Source: Isoetes taiwanensis (lineage: Eukaryota > Streptophyta > Lycopodiopsida > Isoetales > Isoetaceae). Taken from it: a stretch of DNA of 64,000 nucleotides. Position numbers and translations under genes: made by a program. The notes below the pieces were generated by a model that searched no databases, was not told the DNA's origin, and was given only the letters and a program-made list of their open reading frames with translations. Below are positions 46,728 through 57,271 of the stretch, piece after piece. The stretch is taken from contig JAJEKV010000023.1 of assembly GCA_021234155.1 (NCBI GenBank), positions 4,919,945 to 4,983,944 on the forward strand. The letters are read 5' to 3'. Numbering within the stretch: the first letter of the stretch is position 1; the number at the start of each line of letters is the position of its first letter.

Positions 46728-47264
46728 TCAAGTTGAATAGTAAAGAGGATACTGTAGTTTCTTTATGTTGTGTATGTCCAGGCTAAGTAGCTGCTGTGCT
46801 TCCCTGGATTCAGAATGTGAGATATGCTCACTTTTCATCAAATCATGGTGCTTTGGAGTTCGAGTTACAGCTCCATTTTCTGGGATATCAGGGGTCTCAA
46901 GAGGATTCAAAACAGGCTGGAGTTATCAGCTAGCATGGACTTTCTTCAATTGTCTTGAATTTTTGTTCCAGAATTATTTCGAACCAGGATTGTGCGAACC
47001 AGATTGACTGCACTCATTTGTCGTGGAAAAGTTGCAGTTCTGTTTAGCGTTGGGTAATATGTGTTTTTCTCCCGTGGGCATGTTGTCACTGTATGATGTT
47101 GAAGCTTCATAAACTTGATTTTCCTCTAATTCCAGTATATGCCGGTTCTGGCTTTCTGAATCAGAATTAAACTCAAAGTCCAATGCATCCACAAATGCAT
47201 CAAATGAGCCACCACTCTCGTTGGTCAGAACAGAAAATGTTAACCAGACGGAAATTGCAATCAA
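46728..47264 (-). pseudogene. Conserved second reading frame of the MULE, copy 1
   Basis: Two open stretches on the minus strand: 47264-46974 (with SGGSFDAFVDALDFEF and SDSESQNRHILELEENQ) and 46910-46728 (with HHDLMKSEHISHSESREAQQ). Both are acidic and serine-rich, and both are kept nearly unchanged in copy 2. They converge on the transposase gene, as mudrB does on mudrA in maize MuDR, although no sequence likeness to mudrB was seen. The first stretch has no ATG at its head, so a 5' exon or a non-coding leader may be missing. Function unknown. Confidence 0.5.
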
Positions 47265-47398
47265 TCATGCCGTTGCCTGCCCTTGCCGTTGCCGTTTGCC
47301 TGCCCTTGGCTGCCCGAAGGGCATTTTGGTAATTTTTGGTTTGATAGGGGTACTTTGGTAAATTGCCCATTTCGCAAGGGCATTTGGGTAACTTTCCC

Positions 47399-47407
47399 TA
47401 ATTTTAA
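47399..47407. repeat. 9-bp target duplication, right
   Basis: TAATTTTAA, identical to 44343-44351. Confidence 0.9.
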
Positions 47408-47651
47408 ATAGGATATGCACTCTAAAAACGAACCATGTAATTACCGAGATAAATGCTAGGGCAGAGCAAGAGATGCATGTACACATGAACTATAGAGCTA
47501 ACAGTAGTATAACAGTAGGACATGTAGTCTAAAACAAACTGTCTAGATAATGACATAAAACATGGCAAAGATGAGACTATAGTGTATGCACAGACTACAA
47601 TTTTGAGGAAAATAACCGATATCAAACCAACTTAAATAGAATACATCTTTT

Positions 47652-47668
47652 AAAAACACCATGTTAAC
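47652..47668. repeat. 17-bp LINE target duplication, left
   Basis: AAAAACACCATGTTAAC stands here and again at 50905-50921 after the poly(A) tail. Confidence 0.9.
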
Positions 47669-50600
47669 TGGATAGAGTTTATGGCACTCCAGCAGTTTTG
47701 GATTATGCTCCAGCCTTCACTAGGGTGAATGTTCTGGCCACATCTGTCTCTGATCACACTCCTCAGATCATTCAGCGGCTTCATGACCACCCACCGCGGC
47801 CTCTCAGGACGGTTTTTAAGCTTAACACAACCTTTCTTCAGGATCCAGAGTTCACAGCCGGCTGTAAGCTCATTTGGCAGCAGATATTCAGTCAGGACAG
47901 TGGAATGAGTGCAATGGTTACAGCATTGGCTAGGGTAAAACAGTTTGCGAAAGAATGGGGGAGGCAAAAGGCTTTGGCTCAATGTCGAAGCTTGGATTCC
48001 TTATATGCGGAACTGGAGTCTCTTAGAGGGCGGGTCTCTGATGGCTTGCGTGAGCAGCAGGTGCTTCGTCAGATCGAGGTTGAGGAGGAGGCCAAGGTGT
48101 CACAGGCCAGGGTCAAAGCGGGTTTGACGTGGTTGAAGCAGTCGGACACTTGCTCTCAAGTCTTTTTCCGAGCAGCCCGCCAGAAGAAGTATGCAGCAGC
48201 CATGGCGGACATAGTTACACCCCAGGGAGTGTTGTTGCAGCAACCAGATGCTATCAAGGCCTTCGTAGCAGCGCACTATGAAACATTTTTCAAGGAGAGC
48301 CCGCTTCCCTCCGCAGAGTGTTTTTCAAGAGCTGGTGCTGGCCAAGGTTTAGCCAAGAATCTCAGCCCTTCAAAGGCGGTGCTTAGAGGAGCCGTTGTGA
48401 GGCGGGGAGTTGGGGGCGATATGCGCTTTGTTGGCTCGGAATAAGTGTCTGGGTTGGATGGAATACCAGTGGAGTTTTTTCAGAAGGCACTTGGGAATGG
48501 GTGGGGGACTCGGTGCTGCAGGTGTATGTGGATCTTTTGGGGAATAACTTCGATGCATCCCTGCTGAATCTGAGGTTGTATTTCACTTATACCCAAGTGT
48601 AAGCATCCTAAAACCATCAATGACCTGGAGGCCTATTACTACATTTGTGCGTAGTGTATAAAATCATTGCTAAGGCTTTTGGCTGAGAGGCTTAAGCCCG
48701 ATTACTAGTTCACGCCATTAGTGCGAAGCGATGCGGTTTTATACCTGTGGAATATTCTTCATAATGTGGGGCCGCTTTTGAGGGAGTGCATTGGGCTCGT
48801 AGGGATGAGGCAGCCCCTTGTTTTTCTTTTGTTGGATTTTGCCAAGGCTTATGGCGGTGTCGGTTGGCGATTCTTGGCAGATATGATGCGAGCCTTTTTG
48901 TGCGGGCCTAGTTTTGGAAGCGGTTATGAAGCTGCATGTAATACGCTAGGGGGCGACAGTGAAGTGTCGAGGGTGAGACCTCTTCAATCTTCGGTGGGCG
49001 AGGCATTAGGCGAGGATGTCCATTGGCCCCTTCTTGTTCACTATAGTGGCGAAGCTCTCTCGCCGGCGTTTTCGGTGGCAATTGCCGCGACAATGTGGTG
49101 CAAGGTCTCCGCATGGATGATGGGTCGCAGCCGGGTTTGCAATCAATTTTGCGGATGATACATTCCTCTTTCTTCATGCAGACGAGTCTAATCTCGAGGT
49201 GACCAAGAATATTTTGGATGCCTTTTCTTTTAGCCGGGATGCTTGCTTAACCGGGTCGGTGCTTCGGCCATGTGGGTACCTTGGAGGAACCTCCTCTGCG
49301 TGGTTGAGTCGGTTTCCACGGGCTCTAACACCGCCCACACGGTACCGCCAAACCGTTAGGCATACCATTTGGCTTGGACATTAATGCTAGGGCAATTTGG
49401 GGAGACATTACGAGAATCTTAAGCAAGCATTTGAATTGGTGGAGGGGAAGTAAACTCACCATGGCTGGTAGGATTACGGTAGCCAAGTCGATTGCTCAGA
49501 AGCACTCATGTTTACGCAACCTCCGCATACTTGCGCGAGAAAGTGTGGTTAAGGAGTTGGATGCACCATTCGCAATTTTGTTTGGGGAGGGAATGAGGAG
49601 GGGGCAAGGTGAAGGTCGCATGGTGGAAGTGTGTGCGTCCCCCACGGTGGCGAGGGGGTTTGGGTATGCTTGATGTGTCGTTGCACCACGAAGGTTCGGT
49701 GTCGAAATTCATCCGGCGGTTGTTGCAGGAGCAACAGTCCCGTGTTTGGCTCTGTTAGCCGCGATCCGCCGTCACTCTATTGTGTTTAGGAAGCCAGCTA
49801 TTCCGGCTCGGTTGCCGTGGGGCTGTTTGAGGATTTGCGGCCATTCCCTCATGCTTAGCCTTTTCTTAAGGGTCTCTGGAAGGCACGGAAGGTAGTCAAG
49901 GTTCTCTTTTCATTGGACCCTAGCGGATGTATGGTAGCCTCATCGCCCTTTCTCTCGGGTACCCTTGGACTCTGCATCTCCCTTGGCCTCTTCCTTACAC
50001 CCGGTAATTTTCAGCCGATGGATTGCTGCGGGGTAACATCCATCCGTGGCCCTGGTATTGGGAGGGTCATCTGGCGCCATGGGAGTTTTAGGGAGAGATT
50101 TGGGCTGCGGCGGTGGGACATCTGGACTTGGGCCGGAATTGCCAATGCTATTCCATTGCGGTTGTCTTCTCAAGTCAATGGCGTTTGGAAGTCGCATAGT
50201 GGACTTGATGCATCTCGGTTTGTAGCATCGGCTTATGGGCTCCTAAGCTTCGGGACGCGTTGCGCCGCCGGATAAGTGGTCACTTAAGCTTCCGGGGAGT
50301 AAGTGGCCCGCCATGTGGAAGTGGGCATGGAATACATTGCCTCTTCCTAAAATCCGCACCCTTTTGTGGCAGATCTTGCACCGTAGCCTCGGGGTGAATG
50401 TCAGGAGTCCACGAGGTTCAAGCCTCGGGTAGCGAGAAACATGCCCTTTATGTGGGAGGCGACGTGAGACCATTGAGCCTTTGCTTTGTCCTATATGCGA
50501 GGAGGTAGGGGCAGCTTGGTCTGGGTGAGAGCCCTCTTTGGGACTTCATTATGTAGTCAGAAGATTCTCTTGGGAGTCCTTCCTAGCAGGTGGGCAGTGG

Positions 50601-50904
50601 CCAAGCGACAGGCGTTTCATTTATGCAGAGCTTGGCTTTTGTGGCTGATTTGGAAAAGACGGAGAGCGAAGGTCTTTCAGAATGCAGTGCTTAGCCCTTT
50701 TCGGTTGGTTCCGATCTTGAGGCATAAGTTGTGGCAGGCGTACCAAGTCTCAAGCTTGTCTGGCACAATTAAGCGGGAAATTTGGTCGACATTCCTACAG
50801 ATTGTAGATCATGATGGGCGCTTCATTTCTTAGCACCACACTTATCATTGTACTTGATCGCATTCTAGTGGTTTAATATATTCTTATATTCTTCAAAAAA
50901 AAAA
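47669..50904 (+). mobile_element. 5'-truncated L1-type LINE with target duplication
   Basis: A 3236-base insertion that begins inside the endonuclease domain and ends in a poly(A) run (50895-50904), flanked by a perfect 17-bp duplication. Truncation at the 5' end, poly(A) and a duplication of this length are the marks of target-primed reverse transcription. It sits in the same purine-rich background as MULE copy 1, 270 bases to the right of it. Confidence 0.95.
47671..50833 (+). pseudogene. LINE ORF2 relic (endonuclease end, reverse transcriptase, zf-RVT)
   Basis: Starts with the last endonuclease motifs (DRVYGTP, then SVSDHTPQI). To 48444 it is the linker before reverse transcriptase (WLKQSDTCSQVFFRAARQKK). 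Then come LDGIPVEFF (RT motif), FLLLDFAKAYGGVGW (motif A; the usual D after AY is G), and INFADDTFLFLHA at about 49146-49185, the catalytic FADD box, intact. RT thumb (KLTMAGRITVAKSIAQ) and C-terminal zf-RVT parts (LWLIWKRRRAKVFQN) follow to 50833. The reading needs many frame changes and crosses several stops, so this copy makes no protein. The missing 5' part includes ORF1 and most of the endonuclease. Confidence 0.9.
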
Positions 50905-50921
50905 AAAAACACCATGTTAAC
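50905..50921. repeat. 17-bp LINE target duplication, right
   Basis: AAAAACACCATGTTAAC, identical to 47652-47668. Confidence 0.9.
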
Positions 50922-51799
50922 AGAAGTACCATAGCACGATAAAACTAGAAAAACAAAGCTAAAAGACTGAGCAAGCATCAATCCAACCTATCTTAGAATT
51001 GGGCACCGGATCATATCACATGTATAGATGCACTACTAGAGAATAGAGAATACTCAAGCAACAAGAACACCTGAAGGACCTAGAGCATGCATCTAGGGAA
51101 TACAATGTCAAACAAAAGGAAACATACAAATAAATTCGAGCCCAATTTAGGGCATTACGACAGTAAACAAGCTTGAACCTATACAAGTGGTCAAGGCAAT
51201 GAAAATATAAGAAATATCACGCTGGATATTGAGGACAAAGGCTACATCTGCATACAACCCACTAGAAATATCCCTCACCCGACAATATATGCTAAAGTGA
51301 CTACCATTTGCTAAACCATGTGGTTGCTAAATTAGAACGATCCCAAGTGATGCCGACTTATGCTTCCCACCACCCAACTAGACCATAGCCTGAAGTCACA
51401 TGCCCTGGCCTAAAGAAAACCAAAAATGCCAGTCCCTTGTTGAACTGTATATTTGCCAAATTGGAACCCATTTAAATCAAAGTCGACTTGATCGCCCCCA
51501 CCCTTGGACCATAAGTCTACGATTTTCCATCAACTTCCAGGGTAATGCGGTAATGGCCCACGTTGTAACAAGCAAAGGTGGAATTAAACAACCGCTCAAA
51601 ATAAGAACCTAAAAAAACAAAGAATCGACGGAGTAGCTGTAGGACCTAGGATCGGCCACCCGAAAAAGCACCATGAAGCAGATGTTTTAAGGCCTAGAAA
51701 AGCAAGACACAAGACCCTAGACTCAACCTCATTAAAAACCAAAGAACAAACCTAACTATAGAACTTTCTTTTCCGAGAAACACCACTAAATGTTGTATA
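50922..51799. other. Purine-rich background, continued
   Basis: Same purine-rich plus strand as 42802-44351, no recognisable gene. Confidence 0.4.
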
Positions 51800-51903
51800 G
51801 GGGAATGGAGGTTGGGGCCTCCATTCGAGTTTCAGTGGGGTCCATGGCCGTTGGCGGAGCTGGTCACCCGGAAAGCGAATGGAGGCCCCAACCTCCATTC
51901 CCC
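51800..51903. repeat. Perfect 28-bp inverted repeat with nested palindromes
   Basis: The arm 51800-51827 and the arm 51876-51903 are perfectly complementary, around a 48-base loop. Each arm is itself palindromic: GAATGGAGG and CCTCCATTC flank TTGGGG (left) or CCCCAA (right). TGTA stands outside the left arm and TACA outside the right. The right arm directly abuts the next element. Confidence 0.9.
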
Positions 51904-51905
51904 TA

Positions 51906-52536
51906 CAATATAGAAGTTGGGGACGTTTTTTTCCCTCAGTAGATCCGGCTTAAAAAACAGAGCAGAGCTTCAAAAAATCAAACGAAGCAGAGCATGGCTT
52001 TCAGATCTTGCGAAACAGAGCAAAATAGAGCATAGCTCTGGCAAAGCAGTGCAGGTTTTCAAGATCCGGCAAAACAGGGTTTCAAGATCCATCAAAACAG
52101 CTCAGAGCTTCAAGATCGTGCAAAGCAGATCAAACCAGGGCTTCAAAAATGCTCTGCTATGGCGAGCAGAGCAAACAGATTAAAGAAATCAGAAGATCTG
52201 TATGAAGAACAAGCTTCATCTATGTGAAGATCTGTGTCAAGAACAAGCTTCTGCTTCTCTATTACAGCGGGGATCTGTGTGAAGAAGAAGCTTCATGCTT
52301 CATCTTCGATCTGCAACGACGATATGCGTGCATCGACCTGCAACCGACGATCTGCAACCGACGATATGTGGCGGCCCTAAAAATAAAGAACCCTAAAACA
52401 AAAAGAAGAACCCTAACCTGCGCAGCCGGTCAGGCGGAATGTGTTCAGCCAACTTCCATTCCGCAATATTGGGCTGCGCCACGTGGCGCCACGAAAATGC
52501 ACGCCAGGATAAAAAACGGACCCAACTTCTATATTG
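51906..52536. mobile_element. 631-bp TA-flanked element
   Basis: CAATATAGAAGTTGGG at the left end is matched by CCCAACTTCTATATTG at the right. TA stands outside both ends (51904-51905 and 52537-52538), as in Tc1/mariner-type insertions. The interior is built of loosely repeated phrases (AGAGCATGGCTTTCAGATC, CAAGATCC, CAGAGC) and later AAGATCTGTGTGAAGAACAAGC duplications. No transposase; the superfamily is tentative. Confidence 0.6.
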
Positions 52537-52538
52537 TA

Positions 52539-53466
52539 AAGAGCAAGATTTTTTAGGGATATGGGGTGCCGGACATCCCTAATACAGAAAAAGTCAGGGT
52601 AGCCTTCATATCCATTGCAAAAACCCTAAAGCAGATCCCGCTATGACCTTTTCGGACAAAGGTCAGGATGATTCATGGCATATGCTGAAGCAACGAAAAG
52701 ATCAGAGTAGCAGTGCTAGGGCAGCGTTGTGGATTATCATAGGGCAGCAAATCTTAGGCGAGCAAAAAATCAACGCTACTTCATAGCTTATTCTGTGAGA
52801 CAGCAAGCAACAAAGGCAACTGGAAACGGGGTCAAACAATGGCATTGGCAATCAAACAATGGCAAATGGAAATGGATCAGACTTGCAAATCAACAATGCA
52901 ACTGGAAATGGAAAGAAAAAGCAGATAACATGCCAATTGAGCAAATGAATGCAGATCGGGAGCAAAAATTGCAACTGGAAATGGGAAGCAAAAGCAGATA
53001 ATAGGCCAACTTTGCAAACGAATGCAGACAAGAGGCAAAAATTACAAAAGCAATTCAAAACCATGGTGAGAGCAAAGCAGCTATACAAATTCCTTTTGGG
53101 ATAGATCTTCAAGGAGGCACCATCGATCCCATAAGGGCGCAGGTACCTCCCTAGCCCAATCTATAACCAGGAAAATCCCTGAAGTGAGAGATTTGGTGAT
53201 GTAGGAAACTCCGTACAACAACGCAGATTCAACTCAGAGGAAACGTCGATGAGGAATGCAAGAAACAATGGAGCTTTTATGGGAGAATGAGCCAAAGAAA
53301 GCCTGCACCATAGAAAGCCCAAGCTATATGAGGACTGGATCCAGAAGAAGAGCTGGTGCCAAAACTGATGTCCCTTTTCCTAAAATGATGGTTCTCTTCT
53401 ACATAAGAAAAGAACCATAGCATTATCTTGAATGTGTATTCAGGAGCGTCTCAACATTTACATGCT
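52539..53466. other. No gene; repetitive GGAAATGG/CAAATGGAA stretch
   Basis: Between 52810 and 53010 GCAACTGGAAATGG and related phrases recur irregularly. Open frames here reflect the repeat and show no domain. Confidence 0.35.
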
Positions 53467-53582
53467 GATGATTGTGGTCTGAACAGTTATGGCGATAGCT
53501 TGCAAGGTCTACTTTGGTTTGTTTGATGATTGTGGTCTGAACAGTTCTGGAGATAGCTTGCAAGATCTACTTTGGTTTGTTT
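53467..53582. repeat. Tandem duplication, 58-base unit
   Basis: GATGATTGTGGTCTGAACAG through CTACTTTGGTTTGTTT occurs twice head to tail, with a third start (GATGAT) following. Confidence 0.9.
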
Positions 53583-56500
53583 GATGATGTTTATAAGTGT
53601 TGGTGGAGCTCTCACCCCTGTGCAAGCAAGATAAGGTCTTTAATAGAATGCTTTTATTTGGACTTCATTTTTACTTTGCTCATTTACTTAGTATTGGTCT
53701 TTTTTTACTTTAGGCAAGGTTGCATTAAGAGACATCATTCACCAATCATTGTTGGCATTGAATTAGCACCAATCATGTCTTGGAGAGCAAGGTAAGAATG
53801 CCACCCTATTCAAATCTGTAACCATTTACTTTCATATGTTGTATTTGGAGTGGAGAAAAAGTTGAATTTAGGGCTCAGAATGAAGAATTTGAGTGGGCAA
53901 ATGGGTTTGGTACAAATCCGATTTATCATAGTTCAGCTGAATAGAGTTGATAATAGGACTGGTGTACAAAAAAGCAGTTCCAAAAACAGTTCACGAAATT
54001 ACAAGATTACAAAACCCCTCTGTTTTACAAGATTGGTCAGGTTCTCTGTTCTTCTTTTTCCCTTTTGATGTTTCAAGTGTTGATTTGAACTTAAAATATA
54101 TGTTTTTACCAAGCAAGAGCAATGCATAATCTTGGGCAGGCTAGCCTCACATTCTAGAGCTCAAGCATAAATATTTTAAGATGGGGAAGAGGGCAGGAAA
54201 CATGGGGATGGGGAAGAGGGCAAGAAAGGTCTGCAAGAAATGGATTTCACAGACAGTCTTTCGCTCAAGATTTCTGCCTGCTGTAAGCATATGACAGCCT
54301 ATGATGTGGATAGCTGCCTAGGCACAGACCGCTACTATTTCGATGCGAAGGTATATTTGATGACTGTTTTTTAATGTTTTTCATACATTTTTCATCAAAT
54401 CCCTCCATTCTAATGCATGCATGTCGTTTGGCACATGATTTCGCTCTTAAAAAATGATGGCATGTTACCACTTTCATGAACAAAAATTGGGGCATTAGGT
54501 TCTTATATCCCAGTGCCAATGCAACACAGACCATAATTGGAAATTATGAAGATAAGAATGAGAATGAGAATGTGAAGTTTAGGTAGAACTGAACCAGTGC
54601 TTTTGTTATAATGATTATTATATCCTATAGTGTTCTCCACAAGGAAATCTCTTATACTTTTATCATATGCAGGTATTCTTTGCAATTTATCACTATATTA
54701 TAGGATCTCCACTCTTACACTAGAGTAAGATATTCTCCAGGCTGTGGAAATGTAGCATGCCAAAGAGAAGATTTTATAAATCAGGCAATTGATACAGCAG
54801 CAAAAGTAGGTGCTTTGGTTTTGGTTGTTGGATTTGTTTTTTACCTTTGTATAAAAGAAGATACAGGGTTGCTGGGCTGACTTCTTAAGGCTATTTGCTC
54901 AAGGATTTGATCAGTGCCATTATGTTGCCCATTGCTTTTGTAGATCTGTTTCATTCTCCCGAATTTTCTGCTTAATTGTTCTTTGTATCTTTTGTTTTCT
55001 TTACCCTCCATTAATTTTTTACTACAAAAAAATGCAATAAGGCAGCTTATTTTGCTCAATATGTGCAGAAGTCAGCATTGTAGCAGTAAATAGTGTGAAG
55101 TGCAGAGAAGGATGACAAAGCATGATATCAAACTCTCCGTTTCCTTGACAAAATGATAACGAACTTGTCACACATAATTTGTCTATTGGTGCCCAATGGA
55201 TTGAATGTTTAGTAAATTATCCAATGGTACCTTGGGTAGTTATTAAACTAGATTTTCAACCTAAGATGCAGCCTTCATTTCTTGGGAACTTTGATGGAGA
55301 ATGCATGGAAGAACAACTAATCGTGCAACTTGAAGCTTGAAGCCGTAAGTAGTTTTAATAGAATGATTAGGCATTTGCTTATCTCTCAATGTTGTTTTAC
55401 CCCTGAGAAGACAAATTTCCTTTGTTATTAGTTATCATTTGTCCTCGCAATACCACATCTCCACCTAAGTTGTGATTATTTTATCTTTCGATTAATTCCT
55501 AATTAAGTTAATTGTTGGTTAACTTCCAATGCCTCCCATCATGAGAATTTTAGATACCTTTTGGTGGTATCTAAAGTTTGAAAGCAATGCCCCCAAAATA
55601 TCTCTTTCCTAAATTTGGGAGTAGGTGGGCCGGAAAAAGGGGGGCTTCGATTTTTTTTTTCTCTATGGTCTGAGGGGCGTTCTTTTTTTTGTCCCTGCAC
55701 TGCATGGTCGGAAATAGCAGCTCTTGGCTTCACAGGGGCGGCTAAGGACAGCCCGATGCAGGCGCCCGGACAGCTGAAGCCGCGTACAAATTGTGCCTCT
55801 GCTCAAATCGGCCAGCAGGAGTTTCTGTTTGTGGCTAGCGATGGCATCTTCGGCATTTTTGGCATAGGCAGTGGCAGTTCTTGTTGCTTCTGATTTTGGA
55901 GGACAACTCCGACCTTCAGCCATTTTAGTTCTTCCCTTTTCTTCCCCGTTGCAAATGCATCAGTTGGATGCACAAGTTATTGCTGGAAACTCTACTCTTA
56001 ATTTGCGACATGTAGAACCCCCTTTTTGCTTGCCGCTTTTGCAGGAGTTGATTTCTCGGATGCATTGCCATGAACATTTTTGTTTTGGCAAGCAGAGAGG
56101 TTTCATTGCTCTATGGTTGCTTTGCTTCCATTTCCATTGTAGTAAGCAGAGAATGAGCAATGATTTGGCCCTCTTATGTCATCTTTGGCGCTTCCCTCCA
56201 CTGGGCTTTGGATTTGGGAGAACATTTTTCATCCCTGGTGCTTGTTACCGGATATCCTACCTTGGTTTAGGTATGGTAGATTGTGCACCTTCACGTAGAT
56301 TGTGCTCTGACAGATTGTGCAGCTTCTGCCAGCTTCTGCTCTGATTGCAAGAACATTTTCTTGCCTTGCAATGGTTCATAGCACTGCATTTCCCATTCGC
56401 AAACATATGTTTATACATGTATATGGCGTATAAGGAGCATTATACTATACGGGGGTGGGAGGTGTAAAATCCCTTGCCCTTGATTTAGCATATTCCCACC

Positions 56501-57189
56501 TTTGTTCTGTGATCCAATGGACCCAAAAAAAATATTAACACTTGATACATTAACACTTAACAGTTACTATAATGTTATTATAGGCCCAAAATGTTTGAAG
56601 CTTAACTCTCCATGTAGTTAGGAATTAAGAGGCAAAATATGCTACTCAAGAGGCGTTATGTCTGAGAATGTTTAGGAAATTAATGCAAAGGCATATGACA
56701 TGGTTACATATGTGAACACGCTACTAATCACAAGTGGGAACGTGAATTACCTTGATTCTTCAACGCACAAGGTAGCAGTACTTAATAACTTAATAACTAA
56801 CTAAACATATGCATATTAAACATGTTCGATAAATCACACATTTAGGATTAAAGAGGTTAAGGGTCTAGGAGTTTAGGGCTTTAGGGAATTATGACTTTGG
56901 GGTTAGATGACTTATTATAATGAACTTAGAAAATATAAGATGCAGCTCAGAGATTGAGATACAATGTTATCAACCATCCATCATACCACACATTTAGGCT
57001 TTCAGGTCTAGGAGTTCCTTGTGTAGATATGATATCATGAATATGTATCAGGTAAATTTACACAATTTCAAAGGGCGACTTATCAAGTTCTATTTTTCAG
57101 ACCCTAATTCCTAAAGTCTTCATACTTGACACTCCTTTACACTACAGACACAACTACATTTTTAGCCCTTCACACTTGGCGTTGCATTA
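53583..57189. other. No gene recognised
   Basis: About 3.6 kb of AT-rich sequence. Open frames at 55615-55893 and 55871-56344 carry no recognised domain. The right part should be the body of the Helitron ending at 57271. Confidence 0.35.
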
Positions 57190-57271
57190 CATCTATGGAC
57201 ACAAACACATTTAAAATTTCATTTCACATGTCCATGATTAATGCCCAGCATTGCCGGGCACACGTTTCTAG
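57190..57271 (+). mobile_element. Helitron 3' terminus
   Basis: Hairpin GCCCAGCATTGCCGGGC (57243-57259, one mismatch), then ACACGTTT and CTAG (57268-57271), then T. It shares its lead-in with the copy at 16715. The sequence after it matches 58072 onward, where no Helitron is present and the site reads ACA^ATCATATTTGG-like, an A/T target as expected. Confidence 0.8.

Larger units (their letters stand above)
44352..47398 (+). mobile_element. Mutator-like element (MULE), copy 1
   Basis: A 3047-base element with terminal inverted repeats of about 100 bases starting GGGAAAGTTACYSAAATGCC and containing CCCTTGCGAAATGGG and CCTTCGGGCAG. Perfect 9-bp target duplications flank it. It carries a transposase relic on the plus strand and a second conserved frame on the minus strand, arranged tail to tail. 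Both copies in this window share the same internal loss in the transposase, so neither is autonomous. Confidence 0.95.

Noticed and set aside
55615-55893. FLFVASDGIF stretch reminiscent of PP2C phosphatases
   Set aside because: A single short phrase without the metal-binding motifs of PP2C around it.
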